Of a stretch of 64,000 nt of DNA, positions 35,834 through 47,929 are shown piece by piece. The position numbers and the translations under genes are program-made. The first letter of the stretch is position 1. Each line of letters starts with the position of its first letter. The notes under the pieces are model-generated. The model was not told where the DNA came from and searched no databases. It was given only the letters and a program-made list of their open reading frames with translations. The stretch is from contig OX359190.1 in assembly GCA_947172415.1 (NCBI GenBank), forward strand, positions 3,906,001 through 3,970,000, in the 5' to 3' direction. The stretch comes from Chondrosia reniformis. Its lineage: Eukaryota > Porifera > Demospongiae > Chondrillida > Chondrillidae.

Positions 35834-35999
35834 AAAAATTCACAGAAGTCGCTGACATGAACTTTATAGCCTGCAGAGACTCACCATCGCGTAGTCCATC
35901 TTTCCATCTTTCGACTGTTGCTTTAAACGTTGTTATAGTAACACATTGACAAAGCAACCAGCTGCAAAGTTATTTCCCTTAGGGATCGTCTGGGCACAT

Positions 36000-38420
36000 G
36001 GCTGTGTTGAAGGATAAATTCATTTCCACCAATAACTTTTGTACCTAGGCCTGTGCAAAGGCCTTATTTTAATGCGAACGATAAATGTGTTGTGCGTAAA
36101 ACCGTTCCTTTAGAGGTTTATGTATTGCCATAACAACCTTCGTTTCGATACTATAAGGATGACTTTTCCTGTCAAAGGTCTTGGAAGAGTCTAAAGGCTG
36201 CTTCTTTCAACAGTGCTATTTAGCTAAAGCTCGCAATGACACTCTGCGACAAATCTATGTTTCAGTGCCTGAGTGCCTCTTCGGTGAGTTTCATCACACA
36301 CTTGCGCACATATATATATATATATTTAAGTGCCAAGGAAATGGTGAACACAGCTATACATTCATTGATCACATACAGACTATACGAACAACATATTGTG
36401 TTTTATTAGCAAATTGTCTATAGAAAATACCGCTTGTGAATTGTTTTAACGCACTAACGCTGTATCCGTAGCCTTTGTGTCGTTACATAAAAAATCTAAC
36501 ACGGCGTAAATAAAGTACAAACATTTTTCGTTAATATTTTAAGCTATTTATTCTATTACATTTTATTATTCAGATCACTTTCATTTTTATTGCGGTATAA
36601 TCATTCTATAGAAATCTTTCCCACATTATCAGTCCGAATTTCTGTTCGGTCTATCAGAGTCCTAAAGTATGCTGGCTGCTTTTTATATAGTACTTGATTT
36701 TAAAGGCTGACAGGATAGGAAAGTTTAAAGACTAATTTATGGTTAAATTATATGCATACCCCTTTTATCCTTACCTTATAAGGCTATACTACGCAACTAC
36801 ACAAATTAGTCTGAAATCTAGAGAAGTCACTAGTAGAAAAGGAGGAGAAGTGTATTTTTATTCTCTGATGAAGATTGCGCTAAAGTAGGTTGGGTAACTT
36901 CATTTTCTATAACAAAATAAGCTACAATGATTTAATAAAAATTCCCTAACAAATTAAATTGATAAATTAAGGTCATTCAAAAAGTTTCTTGCTTTAGATA
37001 CATCAACTGCTGAGTAAACTGCACCAATAGAAAAATAATATTAACTTCACTACAAATTATATATGTACTGAAAGGAAACTATTACAACAGTAGACTATAT
37101 GTATTCACAACTATACCAATGTGCTACAAGGCCTTTTCAGAGAATACTACTCCTCATCAGTAGCACTGTGTAGTATTCTGGAGTCATTGAGTTACCAAAT
37201 ACCCAGACTTTCGAAAGGGATTGGACATCAAACAACAACCTAGCAACTCTACTACAACTATAATCTCTACATCTAATTATATACAGGGTAACACTATTAA
37301 TATTAAGATACAGTAATTATTAGTCGTCGATAATCCCTGTATTTCACATGCAAAAATGTGTCTCACCATCACGGTGGAAAATTTTCATTCCAAATTGACA
37401 TTTCAGTGAAAATGGTGCGCATCCAAGGAAGATCACTTATTGATACTTGTAGCTTAATGATACATTTGTGTGTCCACAAAGGTCAAGTAATTAAATTTTT
37501 AACAACAATTAAAAGGTTGTACTGTCAAATGCTCGGTATGCATAACCACTCTCACTCACCTGAATTGATGTTAAAATGGCCGACACATAAGTTGAACTCC
37601 ATCTATTCTGTAACATATTCAGAACATATACTTTCATCTGCATAGACTACAGAATGAGAATGGCATATATCACAACCTCTAATACCCTGGTAGACCTTTG
37701 TATAGCATTACTCTAACCACATTCCGCACTTTATTGTAACAAATCAATGAAACCTAATTATTGGATACTGTCAACACATGCTAGTTTAGTTTTACATGTG
37801 TGATGAAGTTGTACACTGTACTTGAAGCATGTACAATTCAATACATGGTTACCTTGATTTACCATTGGGGTGAAACATTTTTGATAAATATTTGACTGCA
37901 TGAGGGTGCCTTATTTGCGGACTCGTCATTTTTAAACGAAAGGTACCTATGCAAAATGGAGTCCGATATCTACATACTTTCCATATTTACTAATATACTC
38001 TCAAATTTTATTCTATGACAGAATTACTCATTAAAGTAATTCTCTTGCCAGTCATGTGTAGAAACATGTCTATACTGCCTTACAGCAAATGAGTGGTATT
38101 ACAATTTGACATTGTCAATGAGATATTGGGTATTAAGATGCACACATTATCAAGCTGACTCACCATCCTCAAAAGGTGTGTCTTTGGGTCTAAGGGAAGG
38201 GAAAACGTTGTCAATAGCCACCTTTGAACCCTATCATGTCATCTCTGGGTCATAGTACCTATCAAACTAGCCAGATAAACGACTTACTAAATCCTGGCGG
38301 TGGGTCTTCTTGTATAACCTAAACAAACAGACATCACGGATAAATGAAACACTTCGTTAATAATACTGATACATACTTACAAAGTATTAAATAAATATTA
38401 ATTGAAATTTACAGCAGTTT
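36000..38420. other. No confident gene; one weak exon candidate near 36180-36282
   Basis: A short open stretch (CFFQQCYLAKARNDTLRQIY) ends at a donor-like cttcg|gtgagt at about 36282 on the plus strand. No partner exon is seen. The remainder is AT-rich without recognisable motifs. Confidence 0.3.
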
Positions 38421-38441
38421 AAAAAACGGTTCAGGCGTACA

Positions 38442-39117
38442 TTGCATCACCTGCTATGCAGAAAGTGCTACTGTAAGGGCAACTTTCGCTTAGCTCGTGC
38501 ATTAGGTATACTGGGTGGAGATGTTGAACTGAACCCAGGCCCACGTCAGAATGAGATACATGATGAACTGAGCATGCCTACATCAGCTGTTGTATCAGTT
38601 ATGGATCAAACTGGAATTGAAGAACAAGAATACATGGACAGTGAAGTAAAGAAATCTTCTACACTGGCCATGCTGTCAGCATGTCATAGAAAGCGGCTAG
38701 ATGCTGAAAGAGTTGAAGAGCACTGTTTAAGATTATTAAAAATGTCAGAGAACCAGAGACTGCGGCTGCAATGTGAGACTGAGGAGCACGGCTTGCTACA
38801 CTTACTGAAAATAACAGGAAACTGCTGTACTCAGAAACTAAGGAAGATTGTGCTGCAAGACTTACCACCCTCTCTGAAAATTAGAGGAAGAGGTTGCAGT
38901 CTGAATCGACTAAAAAATTGGAGTCAAGACTGAGCAACATTAACAAGTGGAAGATAACAAGATTGATTAATGAATCTTAACACAAAGTACTCTAAGACTG
39001 GAGAGAGAAAAAGAGCAAGCAAGATTAAGAATGCAAGCATGGAGGAGGGAAAAACAACTTCTGCCAGTAAAATGTAACTCAGAAGCAGAAATAACCAGTA
39101 GTGTGCCATGTACTAGC
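38442..39117 (+). pseudogene. Helitron N-terminal segment with 2A motif and coiled-coil repeats
   Basis: The first in-frame start is a TTG at 38442, but the frame is open further upstream to an acceptor-like aatttacag (about 38411-38413), so an earlier exon is likely. Residues about 17-34 end in GGDVELNPGP, the 2A consensus. After it the chain becomes charged, with repeats resembling RLATLSENQRKRLQSE of the copy at 51.5 kb. A frame slip near residue 118 replaces those repeats with an out-of-frame tail. It lies at the head of the Helitron 5' half. The part released by 2A would be short here. No biochemical role is known for the repeat region; coiled-coil formation is inferred. Confidence 0.75.
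38490..38543 (+). other. 2A-like ribosome-skipping motif (intact consensus)
   Basis: Encodes LARALGILGGDVELNPGP. It has the full D-V-E-x-N-P-G-P consensus, preceded by a hydrophobic helical stretch. Separation would fall between the last Gly and Pro. Confidence 0.75.
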
Positions 39118-39139
39118 ATTGTTTAAAATACCAAGGTAA

Positions 39140-41170
39140 ATGTGACCCGTTCAATTAACGAATCCACTGATGAGTTGGAGAGTGACACTTTGAGGGAAGT
39201 TAAAAAGGAATCAACCCAAAGTGATGATTCAGTCATGGATGATGCTGCTAAGGAAATTCTTATCAGCCAAAAGTCTGAAGAGGTAGACAAGGAATTGGGT
39301 GGAAGTGTATTTGAGTGTGGTGTAGTTACTGCATCTGCTGTGCAAGTACCAAGACTTGAGATTTCAATACCATCAAAACAAGGTTTGAAGTGCATAAGTT
39401 TGAAAAGAAATTCTTAAAGGGCTGACCCATAAGTGTTTTTCATGTGAAAGGTTGTGCTATGAGTAGTTGGGTGCCCTGTACAGCTGCGATGTGGTTAATG
39501 ATCTACGTACTGTGGTGAATGAATCAGTTCAAGATAGTATAAAAAGTGTTTGGTTGTGAAACAAATGCAAGAGTGCTATGGAAAGAAAGAAAATTCCCGC
39601 AGGATCACAGTTTAATAAAATGAAAGTACCAGAGGTCCCTTCAGTGTTCATTGGACTAAACAGATTACAGCAGTGTTTGATTTCAAAGGCTACTGTTTTC
39701 ATGAAAATGGTCATTTTGCCAAGGGGTGGACAAAGGGCTGTTAGAGGCCAGGTAATCAACTTTCTCTCTAATGTTGACTGTGTCATTGCAGAGCTCCCTC
39801 TTTTACCCAGTGATGAAGATATTCTTTACATTCAGCAGCCAGACTCAATTGGAAGTAAACCAAATGACTCTGTCCCTGATACAATTTACCAAACCTGTCA
39901 ATACTCCAATGTGATGCAAGCTCTGAAATGGTTAAAGCAACATAACCCCTTGTATGGTGACATCACCATCACTAAGATGTCAGAAGATATGTTCAACCAT
40001 AAAGAAGAAAAAGTCATTGACGGTGAAAATGTGAATGAAGACATTTTAGAAATGGATGAAACAGGAATTATTAGGTTGGATGCTCTCTAGTCTGTTGTAG
40101 AGGCTGTTGACTTGAAACAAGGTAGTATACCAATAGAACAACAGATACATAAGTTGAAGAGAGTAACAACCACGCCACTAAGTATATTTGAGAATCAAAA
40201 TGATTTAGAAGTGTTGGCTTTTCCGACCCTTTACCCCAATGGTGAAAATGGTTTTGGCAACATCAGAGAAGTCTAAGTTACACCTCTAGAATATTTCCAA
40301 ACAAGAATGCTTAGTGCTGAATCAAGATGGGCATTTCATCCTGCTTATATCTTTTGGGCCTGTAACATTGTAGAAGACCTGAAGTTGCAGAGCATCATTT
40401 CCATTGCAATGAGGATGCGATCATTCAGAATAGGCAACTGTGAGACCTCTAACAAGGAAACCAATGAGAAGGAGCTACTCACAGCTGGTTTGCTGCGAGG
40501 ACACCTGGAAGATAACCCTCACTTGCGTGAAAATTGTTATAGCTTCATGAGAGATACTCGTGGCACACAGGCTTATTGGAACTCAGTAAAGAGCCAGCTA
40601 TTTGCCATGTTTCGCACCCTAGGTCCTCCTGCATTCTTTGTCACACTGAGTGCTGACGATAATAATTGGGTAGACTTGATGATAGTCCTAAGCAGGAGTA
40701 TGGGTCAGAATCTGTCAGAGGAACAGGCAGCTAATTTATCATCCAGTTAGAGGAGAGAACTGATGAGGACAAATCCAGTAGTTACAGCTAGGCATTCTGC
40801 ACATCACTTTCAGTGCTTCCTCATGGAAGTGATTAAAGGATCTGGGCAACCTATTGGTGAGGTAGTTGACTACTTTTGATGAATTGAATTCCAAATGGAT
40901 CCAGGGGATCTCCACATGTCCATTCCACGTGGTGGATAAGGGATGCTCCAAAGTTAGATACTACAGCTGGAAGGCAGATTGCTCCACAGTACATTCATAG
41001 GTACATTTCTGTGAATATTCCAACACAAGGTTGCAAAGATGAAGAATTTCGTTCTTTGGTGTTGAGAGTGCAGCAGCACCATCATTCATCAACTTGCAGG
41101 AAAGCAACACGAAGGGTTAAAAATATGGCAGACTGCCGATTTTTCTCAACATCTGTTCGAAGATACACAG
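39140..41170 (+). pseudogene. Helitron DUF6570-like region and Rep N-terminal domain
   Basis: 39578-40750 is one frame interrupted by TAG (40088-40090) and TAA (40274-40276). The first part (IPAGSQFNKMKVPEVP, FMKMVILPRGGQRAVRGQVI, ELPLLP) resembles the DUF6570 domain that precedes Rep in many animal Helitrons. It continues into the Helitron-like N domain (FPTLYPNGENGFGN, EYFQTRMLSAESRW, RGTQAYW, PPAFFVTLSADD). After the TAG at 40748-40750 the frame goes on (RRELMRTNPVV...GEVVDYF) to tandem TGA codons, and a small insertion disturbs the HUH motif (SPHVHSTWW, about 40905-40928). The element is inactive; at least five stops or shifts are visible. Confidence 0.8.
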
Positions 41171-41215
41171 CTGAAAAGCCATGATGATCCAGGAAACAAG
41201 TCCAGGTTCTATGTC

Positions 41216-42110
41216 TTGAAGAGATCAGCAGGGGAAGAAAACTGCAATCCATACAATACACACCTTCTGAAGGCATGGAAAGCTAATATGGATATACAAT
41301 TGATTGGATCAGTATATGGCACAGCTGCATATGGGTGTTCCTACATGTGTAAATCAGAAAGTGAAGAAGTCAGGAAAGCTATTCGAGATGTATTGGAAAG
41401 CTTGCCTCCTCAGGCTTCAACAAGAAAGCGTCTGTCAAACATTGGCAACACAATGCTGACCCATCGTGAGTTGAGTGCCCAGGAGGCAGCATATCGATTG
41501 TGTCACTTGCCTTTGAAAGAAAATTCAAGAAAAGTTGTATTCCTTAACACTGCCAGACCAGAGAAGAGAACGAGGTTACTCAAGAGTAGGTCTGAATTGC
41601 TTGAATTGGAGGATGATTCCTCTGATATTTTTGCCCCTGGTTTCTTTGATAGATATGCCTCTAGACCAGACACACCAGAATTTACAAGCATGACCTTGGC
41701 TGACTTTGCAGTGTGGTATGATGTAGATTCAGGAGGTGTTGGGAAAGCTGGAAATGGACCAGCACAGCCTCGTAAGCAGTTGCAGAATGACATGGGATGG
41801 GTTCGTCTGAGAAGGAAGCAGGCCTGTCTTCAAATCCCAGTACAGACAGTAGAAAGTCAGGGTGATGACTATTACTACAGTTTGCGGCTACTTACATCCC
41901 TTGGAGAAAGGAACCTGAGGATCTGTTGAAAGGTCACTCTTCTCTAATGGAGGCTTTCATTGTACGAGAACGAGAAATGGTTGTTTTCAATGCTCACAAT
42001 CATGCCTTTGCAGATGAAGTGCAGAATGCTGTTATACAATTACAAGTCTTGGAAGATGATGCCTACCAAGATGTCGTTACCCCAATGGTAAAGCAGGTTC
42101 AAAGGGAGGA
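41216..42110 (+). pseudogene. Helitron Rep C-terminal part and linker, 3'-truncated
   Basis: The frame includes NTHLLKAWKANMDIQLIGS and AYGCSYMCKSE, where two Tyr spaced Y-x3-Y form the Rep Y2 nucleophile pair. The linker NDMGWVRLRRKQACLQIP...GDDYYYSL follows, matching the start of the half-element at 31443. A frame break near 41905-41930 precedes MKGHSSLMEAFIVRE..., and similarity stops near 42100, before Walker A. With the upstream blocks this is the 5' half of a Helitron in the same orientation as the 3' half 7 kb upstream. Confidence 0.8.
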
Positions 42111-42317
42111 CGCATGTGGAACATGTCTGCAAATTTCCGATTTTTATAAATTACCAGACGTGAAAGACGTGTCACATTCCAGGCGGAAGTGTCTTTAGCA
42201 TGTGACCTGTGCGTCAAGCGGAGCACCCAGCACTGAAACATCACGAGTCATCACTAGTCGTTAGAGATGTCAAATTATACTATAGCGGAGGAAGGCCAAC
42301 GACGGAGGAAGGCCAAT

Positions 42318-42500
42318 TAAGGCCTACGTGACCTAAACGTTTTATTTTTCTTTTGATTATACTAAGTTAATAATCAAAGAAGAATAGAACGTTTTGGTTG
42401 TGTAGGCTTAATTCCTCAGCTATTATTAACATAGTATAATAGGTGAGGAATTAAGGCCTACGTCACTGAAACGTTCTGTTTTCTTTTGATTATACTTCGT
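42318..42500. repeat. Inverted repeat with a third direct copy
   Basis: aaggcctacgtgacctaaacg...gattat at 42319-42360 is inverted at 42370-42412 and repeats again in the first orientation at 42451-42495. It looks like the terminus of an unidentified small element. No gene lies between 42120 and 43264. Confidence 0.6.
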
Positions 42501-43264
42501 TAATTGCTCATACATTTTCTCCATTGATAATTACATAGATATTAGTAGACATGCAATATGCTTACTGTTTCCACTTACCTCTTACGACAACAAAAACTTC
42601 GATTAAGGAAACTGTATCGCTACCGAGAAGCCTTCCTTGAAATATCAACTTCGGAAGTCTAATATTTGAATAACGTGTTACCAACTATTTGGGTACATAT
42701 GCAACATCATAAAACATCATTGTGTTATGGCTAAGCTATACTACTAATTTTGGCTGATAATCACGTGACAATACCATTACTCGAAGGAGAAGAGACAAAT
42801 GGAAAATAAACGGATTATTATACAGTGGAGGATCATATATCTAACCACTTTTTGACATCAATCCCTTCAGAGAGTAACAGCCTAAAAGTTGTATGTATAC
42901 TCCTGGAATATTCCCTTATTTAACTGAGATATGAAGTACTAGAGGCACCCGATAAAGGTACGAAAATACATTTTTGATTATAATTCAAAAACTAAAGGGA
43001 TTTTAAAAGGAGTATACATGCAATCGTTAGATATCATTGTCCTTCATAGATTGGTGTCACCATTTATTCTATATTCGTATTTTCCACTGTCTAATAAAAC
43101 ATTTTCAGCGATTTGGCACCTCTCACTTACGGCCGCTTACCTTCTCCTTTAAGCCTGCAATCATGACGCTCTTGTTGCAAAAATATTAAGGAAGAATAGG
43201 GCTTCCATTTCATATAATTTGTTTAGCGATACGATGTTTCTACCGTAAAATAGAATAAATTAAA

Positions 43265-43671
43265 CAAGTAGTTCGAGTTTAAAAACTCGTGGGGCTGCCG
43301 CCCCCCCGAATTAACTTGAACTACTTGGCCGGATTGTTGGAATTTAATATATATATTCTTAATACTAACGATTGAGAACGCTTAAGTGTCCTGAACTTTA
43401 TAAATAATGATGGAAAAGCTTCGTTAACTAAAGCTTCCTTAACGCTGCCATTTGCAAAAACGATGTATTGCCGTATAAATTAAGTGTTACAATAGTTGCG
43501 TATGAACTCGTATTATACATATGTCGACGTATAAAATAAGTGTTATAACAGTCGCGTATGAACCTGTATTATATATATAGATATATATATATCTTTCAGT
43601 AACATGAAGCCGTACAAAGTAATGGGCAAATGAAAACAATATAAAGGGCTGCCTATGGCAGCCCCTAAAAA
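43265..43671 (+). mobile_element. Hairpin-ended element, copy e (complete)
   Basis: CAAGTAGTTCGAGTTT hairpin at the left, (TA)n core near 43575-43592, then aacatgaagccgtac and the ggggctgcc-type hairpin, ending AAAAA. About 407 bp and non-coding. Confidence 0.8.
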
Positions 43672-44547
43672 GAGTGTTAGTTAGTGACTTTTATTGAAAA
43701 TTCCTAGAAGTGTGGACATGTTCCACTAGCGTGAGGAACTGATGCAGTCTGGTCAGTCACCTGTGTGCCTATTTACACGAAAGACATGTGAAGAATTCTT
43801 TAATAAAATGCTCAGCAAGTTACAGTACAAGACTGTTGAAATTTGTTGCACTGACGAAGTGGACGAAACTAAGGGCATGCATAAATGTTTAGCCCTTACC
43901 ACTTGGAACATAGTCTGCCAGTTGACAGCAGTGCACAGTCAATGTACCTTGTACATTTTCCTCAGCATTTCACGGTAGTGTCATCTGTTGCAAAGGGCGC
44001 TACATAAAATCGGTGATGTATATAGAGTTGTATATGTAAAATCAGTGGCTTTGTTGCATGGTTTGCTTGCTGGCTGCATGGGGAAATTATTAAAGTTTAA
44101 TTTATGAGGTGCTATATTTAAGATGCCTGGGTGCTAAAAGAAGAGACATGGTACAAATTTATAGTTGTCTATAGTCAATACTTGGTCAAACTGAGATTAG
44201 TGTCAATTTTTTGAATATCAATGCAAGATTTCTACTTTTTGTATTCAATATCTTAATTTTACACAATTTGTTATTTCTTTACGTTGCAAAGAATGTTCAG
44301 CCTATTTAAAGAAGTGAGAATTCATAATTAGTTTCCGTATATTAATCACCATCATCATAATCATAAATGTTTACCTGCCACAAAAGAATGTTTATTTACA
44401 CAAGTTGAAACACTATTTCTTTCTTCTTCCAGCAGAATTCCCACTAAGGCTTCTCAAGAAGGATAAACATTCATTTATATACAAGAGCTGTAGGAAGCAT
44501 AAAACATACAAGTATACAATATTCTACATGTAAAGACTGAGCAAAAC

Positions 44548-44932
44548 AAGTATTTCGAGTTTAAAAACTCGGGCTGCCGCCCTCCCCCCCGAATTTACTC
44601 GAACTACTTGGCTGCATCGTTGGGCTTTAATAAAATATTCTTAATCCTAATGATTGAGGATGCTTAAGTGTCCTGAAATTATAAATAGCGACAGAAAAGC
44701 TTCGTTAACTAAAGCTTCCTGAACGCTGCCATTTGCAAAAACGATGTATTGACGTATAAATTAAGTGTTACAATAGTTGCGTATGAACTCGTATTATACA
44801 TATATCGACGTATAAAATGTGTTATAATAGTTGCGTATGAACTCGTTTTATATATATATCCATAACATGAAGCCATACATAAATCGCGTTATGAAAACAA
44901 TATAAGGGGCTGCCTGTGGCAGTCCCTAAAAA
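44548..44932 (+). mobile_element. Hairpin-ended element, copy f, with an identifiable empty site
   Basis: Same termini as copy e. The homologous Helitron sequence at about 55185-55200 (minus) lacks it and reads gagcaaaaaaccacag where this copy reads gagcaaaa|element|cacag. Insertion was therefore into a short A run, with at most a few duplicated bases. Confidence 0.85.
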
Positions 44933-45256
44933 CACAGTATGAACTCTTCTCAATACATGTAGACTCAGGCTACCATCAATTTCCTCTGTAACTGTCAAAC
45001 TGCACATTTCAACAGGTATATATATATTCATCCACTTTTGTCAAGTTATGGTATTATACACTTTCATGTCATTATCAGTTATATTGTACATGTTGTTTTA
45101 CTCTGGATAATTTTGAAACCATAAAGTTATTAGAAATTTAAGATGTAATTTAAAAAAGTTATGCAAGGAAGGTAATTCCTTGGTCATGCTCCATAAAAAG
45201 TACAGAAACTAGAAACAATAAAACGTTTCTACAAAAATAGTTAAGATGTAGGTATG

Positions 45257-45746
45257 CAGGCCTGCCAACCTGAATTTTCCAAAAACCTTGAGACCCAGTA
45301 GGCCATAGGAAGCCAATAATAAGATAATTAAATTTGCCTCATCAGCCATACATTTGCATTTCCAGCCAGCAAAATACACTCAACATGCATGCAATTTTCA
45401 GCTTACAAAGTTGCATTGAGTCCCTCTGTCATCAAAACGTCCGTTTCTGCTGCCATTAATTTAGGCAAGTATATTATTTTGTATATGTTTATATGGCTAA
45501 GTGCCTGTACTTAACCTGCATATATTGTGCAATATGCAAGGTTGACGTCATCTAGAGATTGCATCATACTTACAGTCGCAGCTAATCCACGGAATGGGGA
45601 TAGACTACACTTTTTAACATACAGAAAAAATCTGTGGCTGCTTGAGTACCCAAAATCCGTGAGTTTGAGTACCTACACCGTGAGAGAGTGAGATTTCGAC
45701 TGAAACCGTGAGACTCACGGAAAATCCGGGAGAGTTGGCAGGCCTG
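45257..45746. mobile_element. MITE with CAGGCCTGCCAAC inverted ends and 6 bp target duplication
   Basis: Starts CAGGCCTGCCAACC and ends GTTGGCAGGCCTG. Inner parts of the ends also mirror (tgaattttcc / ggaaaatccgg). GGTATG flanks both sides (45251-45256 and 45747-45752). The uninterrupted site is present at about 54867-54880 on the other strand. 490 bp, non-coding; superfamily not assigned. Confidence 0.88.
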
Positions 45747-46197
45747 GGTATGGCACAAAAAAGCACAGAAACAAGAAAAAATGTTACACATTGAAGTATT
45801 ATAAAGCCATGCATAAACTAAACAAGCAAGGATATTGCACCATATCCCAACATATGGCAGCATTTTGCATGTTGTGCCTCCCACTAGAAACTGGTGTCTA
45901 CTTCCCATGTACATAGGTATACAGGTAGCCTTGTTCCTTCCATTCTTATAGCTATATAGTGCAAACAAATGTTGTATTCCTTTAAACCACTTAAATTTAT
46001 ACATAACGTGTAACAAAAATCTTCTTTGCTCTACTCAAGAGAAATTGTAACTCTGTCCTAGTTCCCCTATATATTTATTTGCAGCCTTTATACTTGCTGA
46101 TAATTTCACTGCATGTCTTTGCATGGAGTGAATTTGTAATGATAATACATTAATAACCTCTCATGGCTTTTAGCTACATATACAGACCTTTTTTGCT

Positions 46198-47184
46198 ATG
46201 TTTACATATGAAAACACCATTTGCAGTGGTTCATTCCTGAATGGTTATATCCAAGTATACATGAAAAATCTTAGATACTATTTTCCTACATGCTATGCCT
46301 ATTCTGTAAAAGAGCCTATAAGGAACCTACTTAAAGATAAGATTACTAACCTTATTCATAGTGCCTATACCTGTAGGAAGTCCCAATATATAGAAGTCTG
46401 TCAGGATAAAGCCTTTTGGTCTAACATTGTCTCCTATAAAGCAGTCACAGCTGTTCATTTAGTAGAGCTCTTTAATTACCTTATTGACAACATTTATGTA
46501 TGTGTAGACGGTTCTGTATTTAAGCAATGTGTAGGTATCCCTATGGGTACTGACTGTGCCCCTGTAGTTGCTAATCTTTTTCTGTTTGCCTAAGAGTATG
46601 AGTTTATGAAAGGACTACTTAAGGATAACATCACCCTAGCTATTAAATTTTCCAATACTTATAGGTATATTGATGACCTTTTATGTATTAACAACAAGGA
46701 TTTTGAACTGTCAATTAGTGATATTTACCCCAAAGAACTTATTCTTAAAAAGACAAATACCAGCCCTAAAAAATCCCCCTTTTTAGACTTAGATATAACC
46801 ATTACTAACAATCAATTTATCACTAAAGTATATGATAAGCGAGAGGACTTTAACTTTGATATAGTAAATTTCCCCCATTTAGATAGTAATATTCCTAATA
46901 CCCCAGCCTATGGTGTCTTTATTTCACAACTAATTAGGTATTCCAGAATATGTAGTGACTTCTCCAGTTTTCAGGCTAAAAGTTTGCAGTTATGCAATAG
47001 GCTTATTAAGCAGGGTTACAAATACTTTAAGCTAAAATCAACCTTTAAAACCTTCCTATCCCGGCAGCCTCTAGTTAGAATCAAGTATAAGCAAAAAGTA
47101 GCTAGTATGCTTAAGGACTGTCTTGTGTTACCCCACCTCCAAAGAAATGTTACTACTAGAAGACCTAAGGGTAGACTTACGTAA
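46198..47184 (+). pseudogene. Penelope-like element reverse transcriptase, broken
   Basis: One frame with a single TAA (46591-46593). Before it: FKQCVGIPMGTDCAPVVANL (motif B type). After it: NTYRYIDDLLCINN (motif C with intact DD), SPFLDLDITITNNQF, FDIVNFPHLDSNIP and PAYGVFISQLIRYSRIC. This signature belongs to Penelope-like RTs, relatives of telomerase. The first roughly 40 residues (MKNLRYYFPTCYAYSVKEP) are probably inverted terminal-repeat sequence read in the wrong direction, because the same stretch recurs at 47600, 52620 and 54310 with hammerhead cores. No GIY-YIG endonuclease is seen after the RT. The copy is 5'-truncated with an inverted 5' piece, common in this class. Confidence 0.8.
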
Positions 47185-47435
47185 TATGTCCTACTTTTGT
47201 CTATAGTTATGCTGAGCCTGTTTTACCTGTACAAGCAAGTTTACTAATAGATTTATAATTAATTCATAAAAGTTAATTGGACCTACATTCCTTTCATAAA
47301 ATTAAATTTCATCATGTGTCTTAGTTAACACCTTATTTAACTTTTGGCGCCAAAATAGTATATATAAGGCCCCTAGATTTAGCATAGAGAGCCAAGGATT
47401 CACAGAAGATCAAGATAAAGAAAAAGACAAAGACT

Positions 47436-47490
47436 CCCAGGATCACTGATGAAGGGTGGAATTCCCAGACACGGCTGTCTGACCCAGTGG
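47436..47490 (+). ncRNA. Hammerhead ribozyme-like motif, degenerate (GACA core)
   Basis: Order: stem I strand (aggatca), CTGATGA, stem II GGG/CCC, then GACAC where GAAAC is required, loop GGCT, GTC cleavage triplet and tgaccc. It lies 250 bases after the Penelope RT on the same strand, as expected for its 3' terminal repeat. Confidence 0.55.
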
Positions 47491-47670
47491 AGAAGAAGAT
47501 GAAAGAAGGGTAAAGAAGGAAGAAAAGACTCCTGTATCTTCATCTAAAGCTCTCTTTAGGTTTAGTTCCCCTATAGGCTCTTTTTACAGAATAGGCATAT
47601 AGCATGTAGGAAAGTGGTATATTAGATTTTTCATGAAAAATCTAAGATCCTATTTTCCTATCTTCTTCTC

Positions 47671-47725
47671 CACTGGGTCAGACAGCCGTTTCTGGGAATT
47701 CCACCCTTCATCCATGATCCTGGGA
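47671..47725 (-). ncRNA. Hammerhead ribozyme-like motif, degenerate (CTGATGA lost)
   Basis: The minus strand keeps GAAAC-GGCT-GTC and the stem II arms, but the CTGATGA box reads atggatga, so catalysis is not expected. Confidence 0.5.
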
Positions 47726-47929
47726 GTCTTTGCCTGTGAATCCTGTTAGGGTTTGCCCGAGTTCGTATGCCAATGCTGCTATATGTAGGGATATGGTGCA
47801 ACATCCCTGCTTGTATAGTTTATGCATGGCTATATAATACTTTAATATGTAACATTCTTTCTTGTTTCTGTGCTTTTTTGTGCCATCCCTACATCTACAC
47901 TATTTTTATTGTTTATATTAATAGAGTTT

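Larger units (their letters stand above)
43728..46150 (+). pseudogene. Internally deleted Helitron derivative
   Basis: Starts inside the helicase (LMQSGQSPVCLF, KTVEICCTDEVDETKGMHK) and jumps directly to the last OTU residues and 3' untranslated sequence of the Helitron at 55736-57940. Similarity to that copy then continues, inverted in the window, through about 46150. The ORF 43742-43978 spans the deletion joint and is frame-shifted after it. No catalytic region remains. Two unrelated insertions (44548-44932 and 45257-45746) are present here and absent from the 54-55 kb copy. Confidence 0.8.
47390..47760. repeat. Inverted pair of Penelope terminal-repeat fragments
   Basis: 47395-47635 and the reverse-oriented 47640-47760 share the hammerhead block (gaattccca...tgaccca). 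The centre is a small palindrome, gatttttcatgaaaaatc. Confidence 0.7.

Noticed and set aside
45582..46016. 144-residue minus-strand ORF
   Set aside because: It lies across the end of a MITE and Helitron 3' sequence that also exists without the MITE; no domain.
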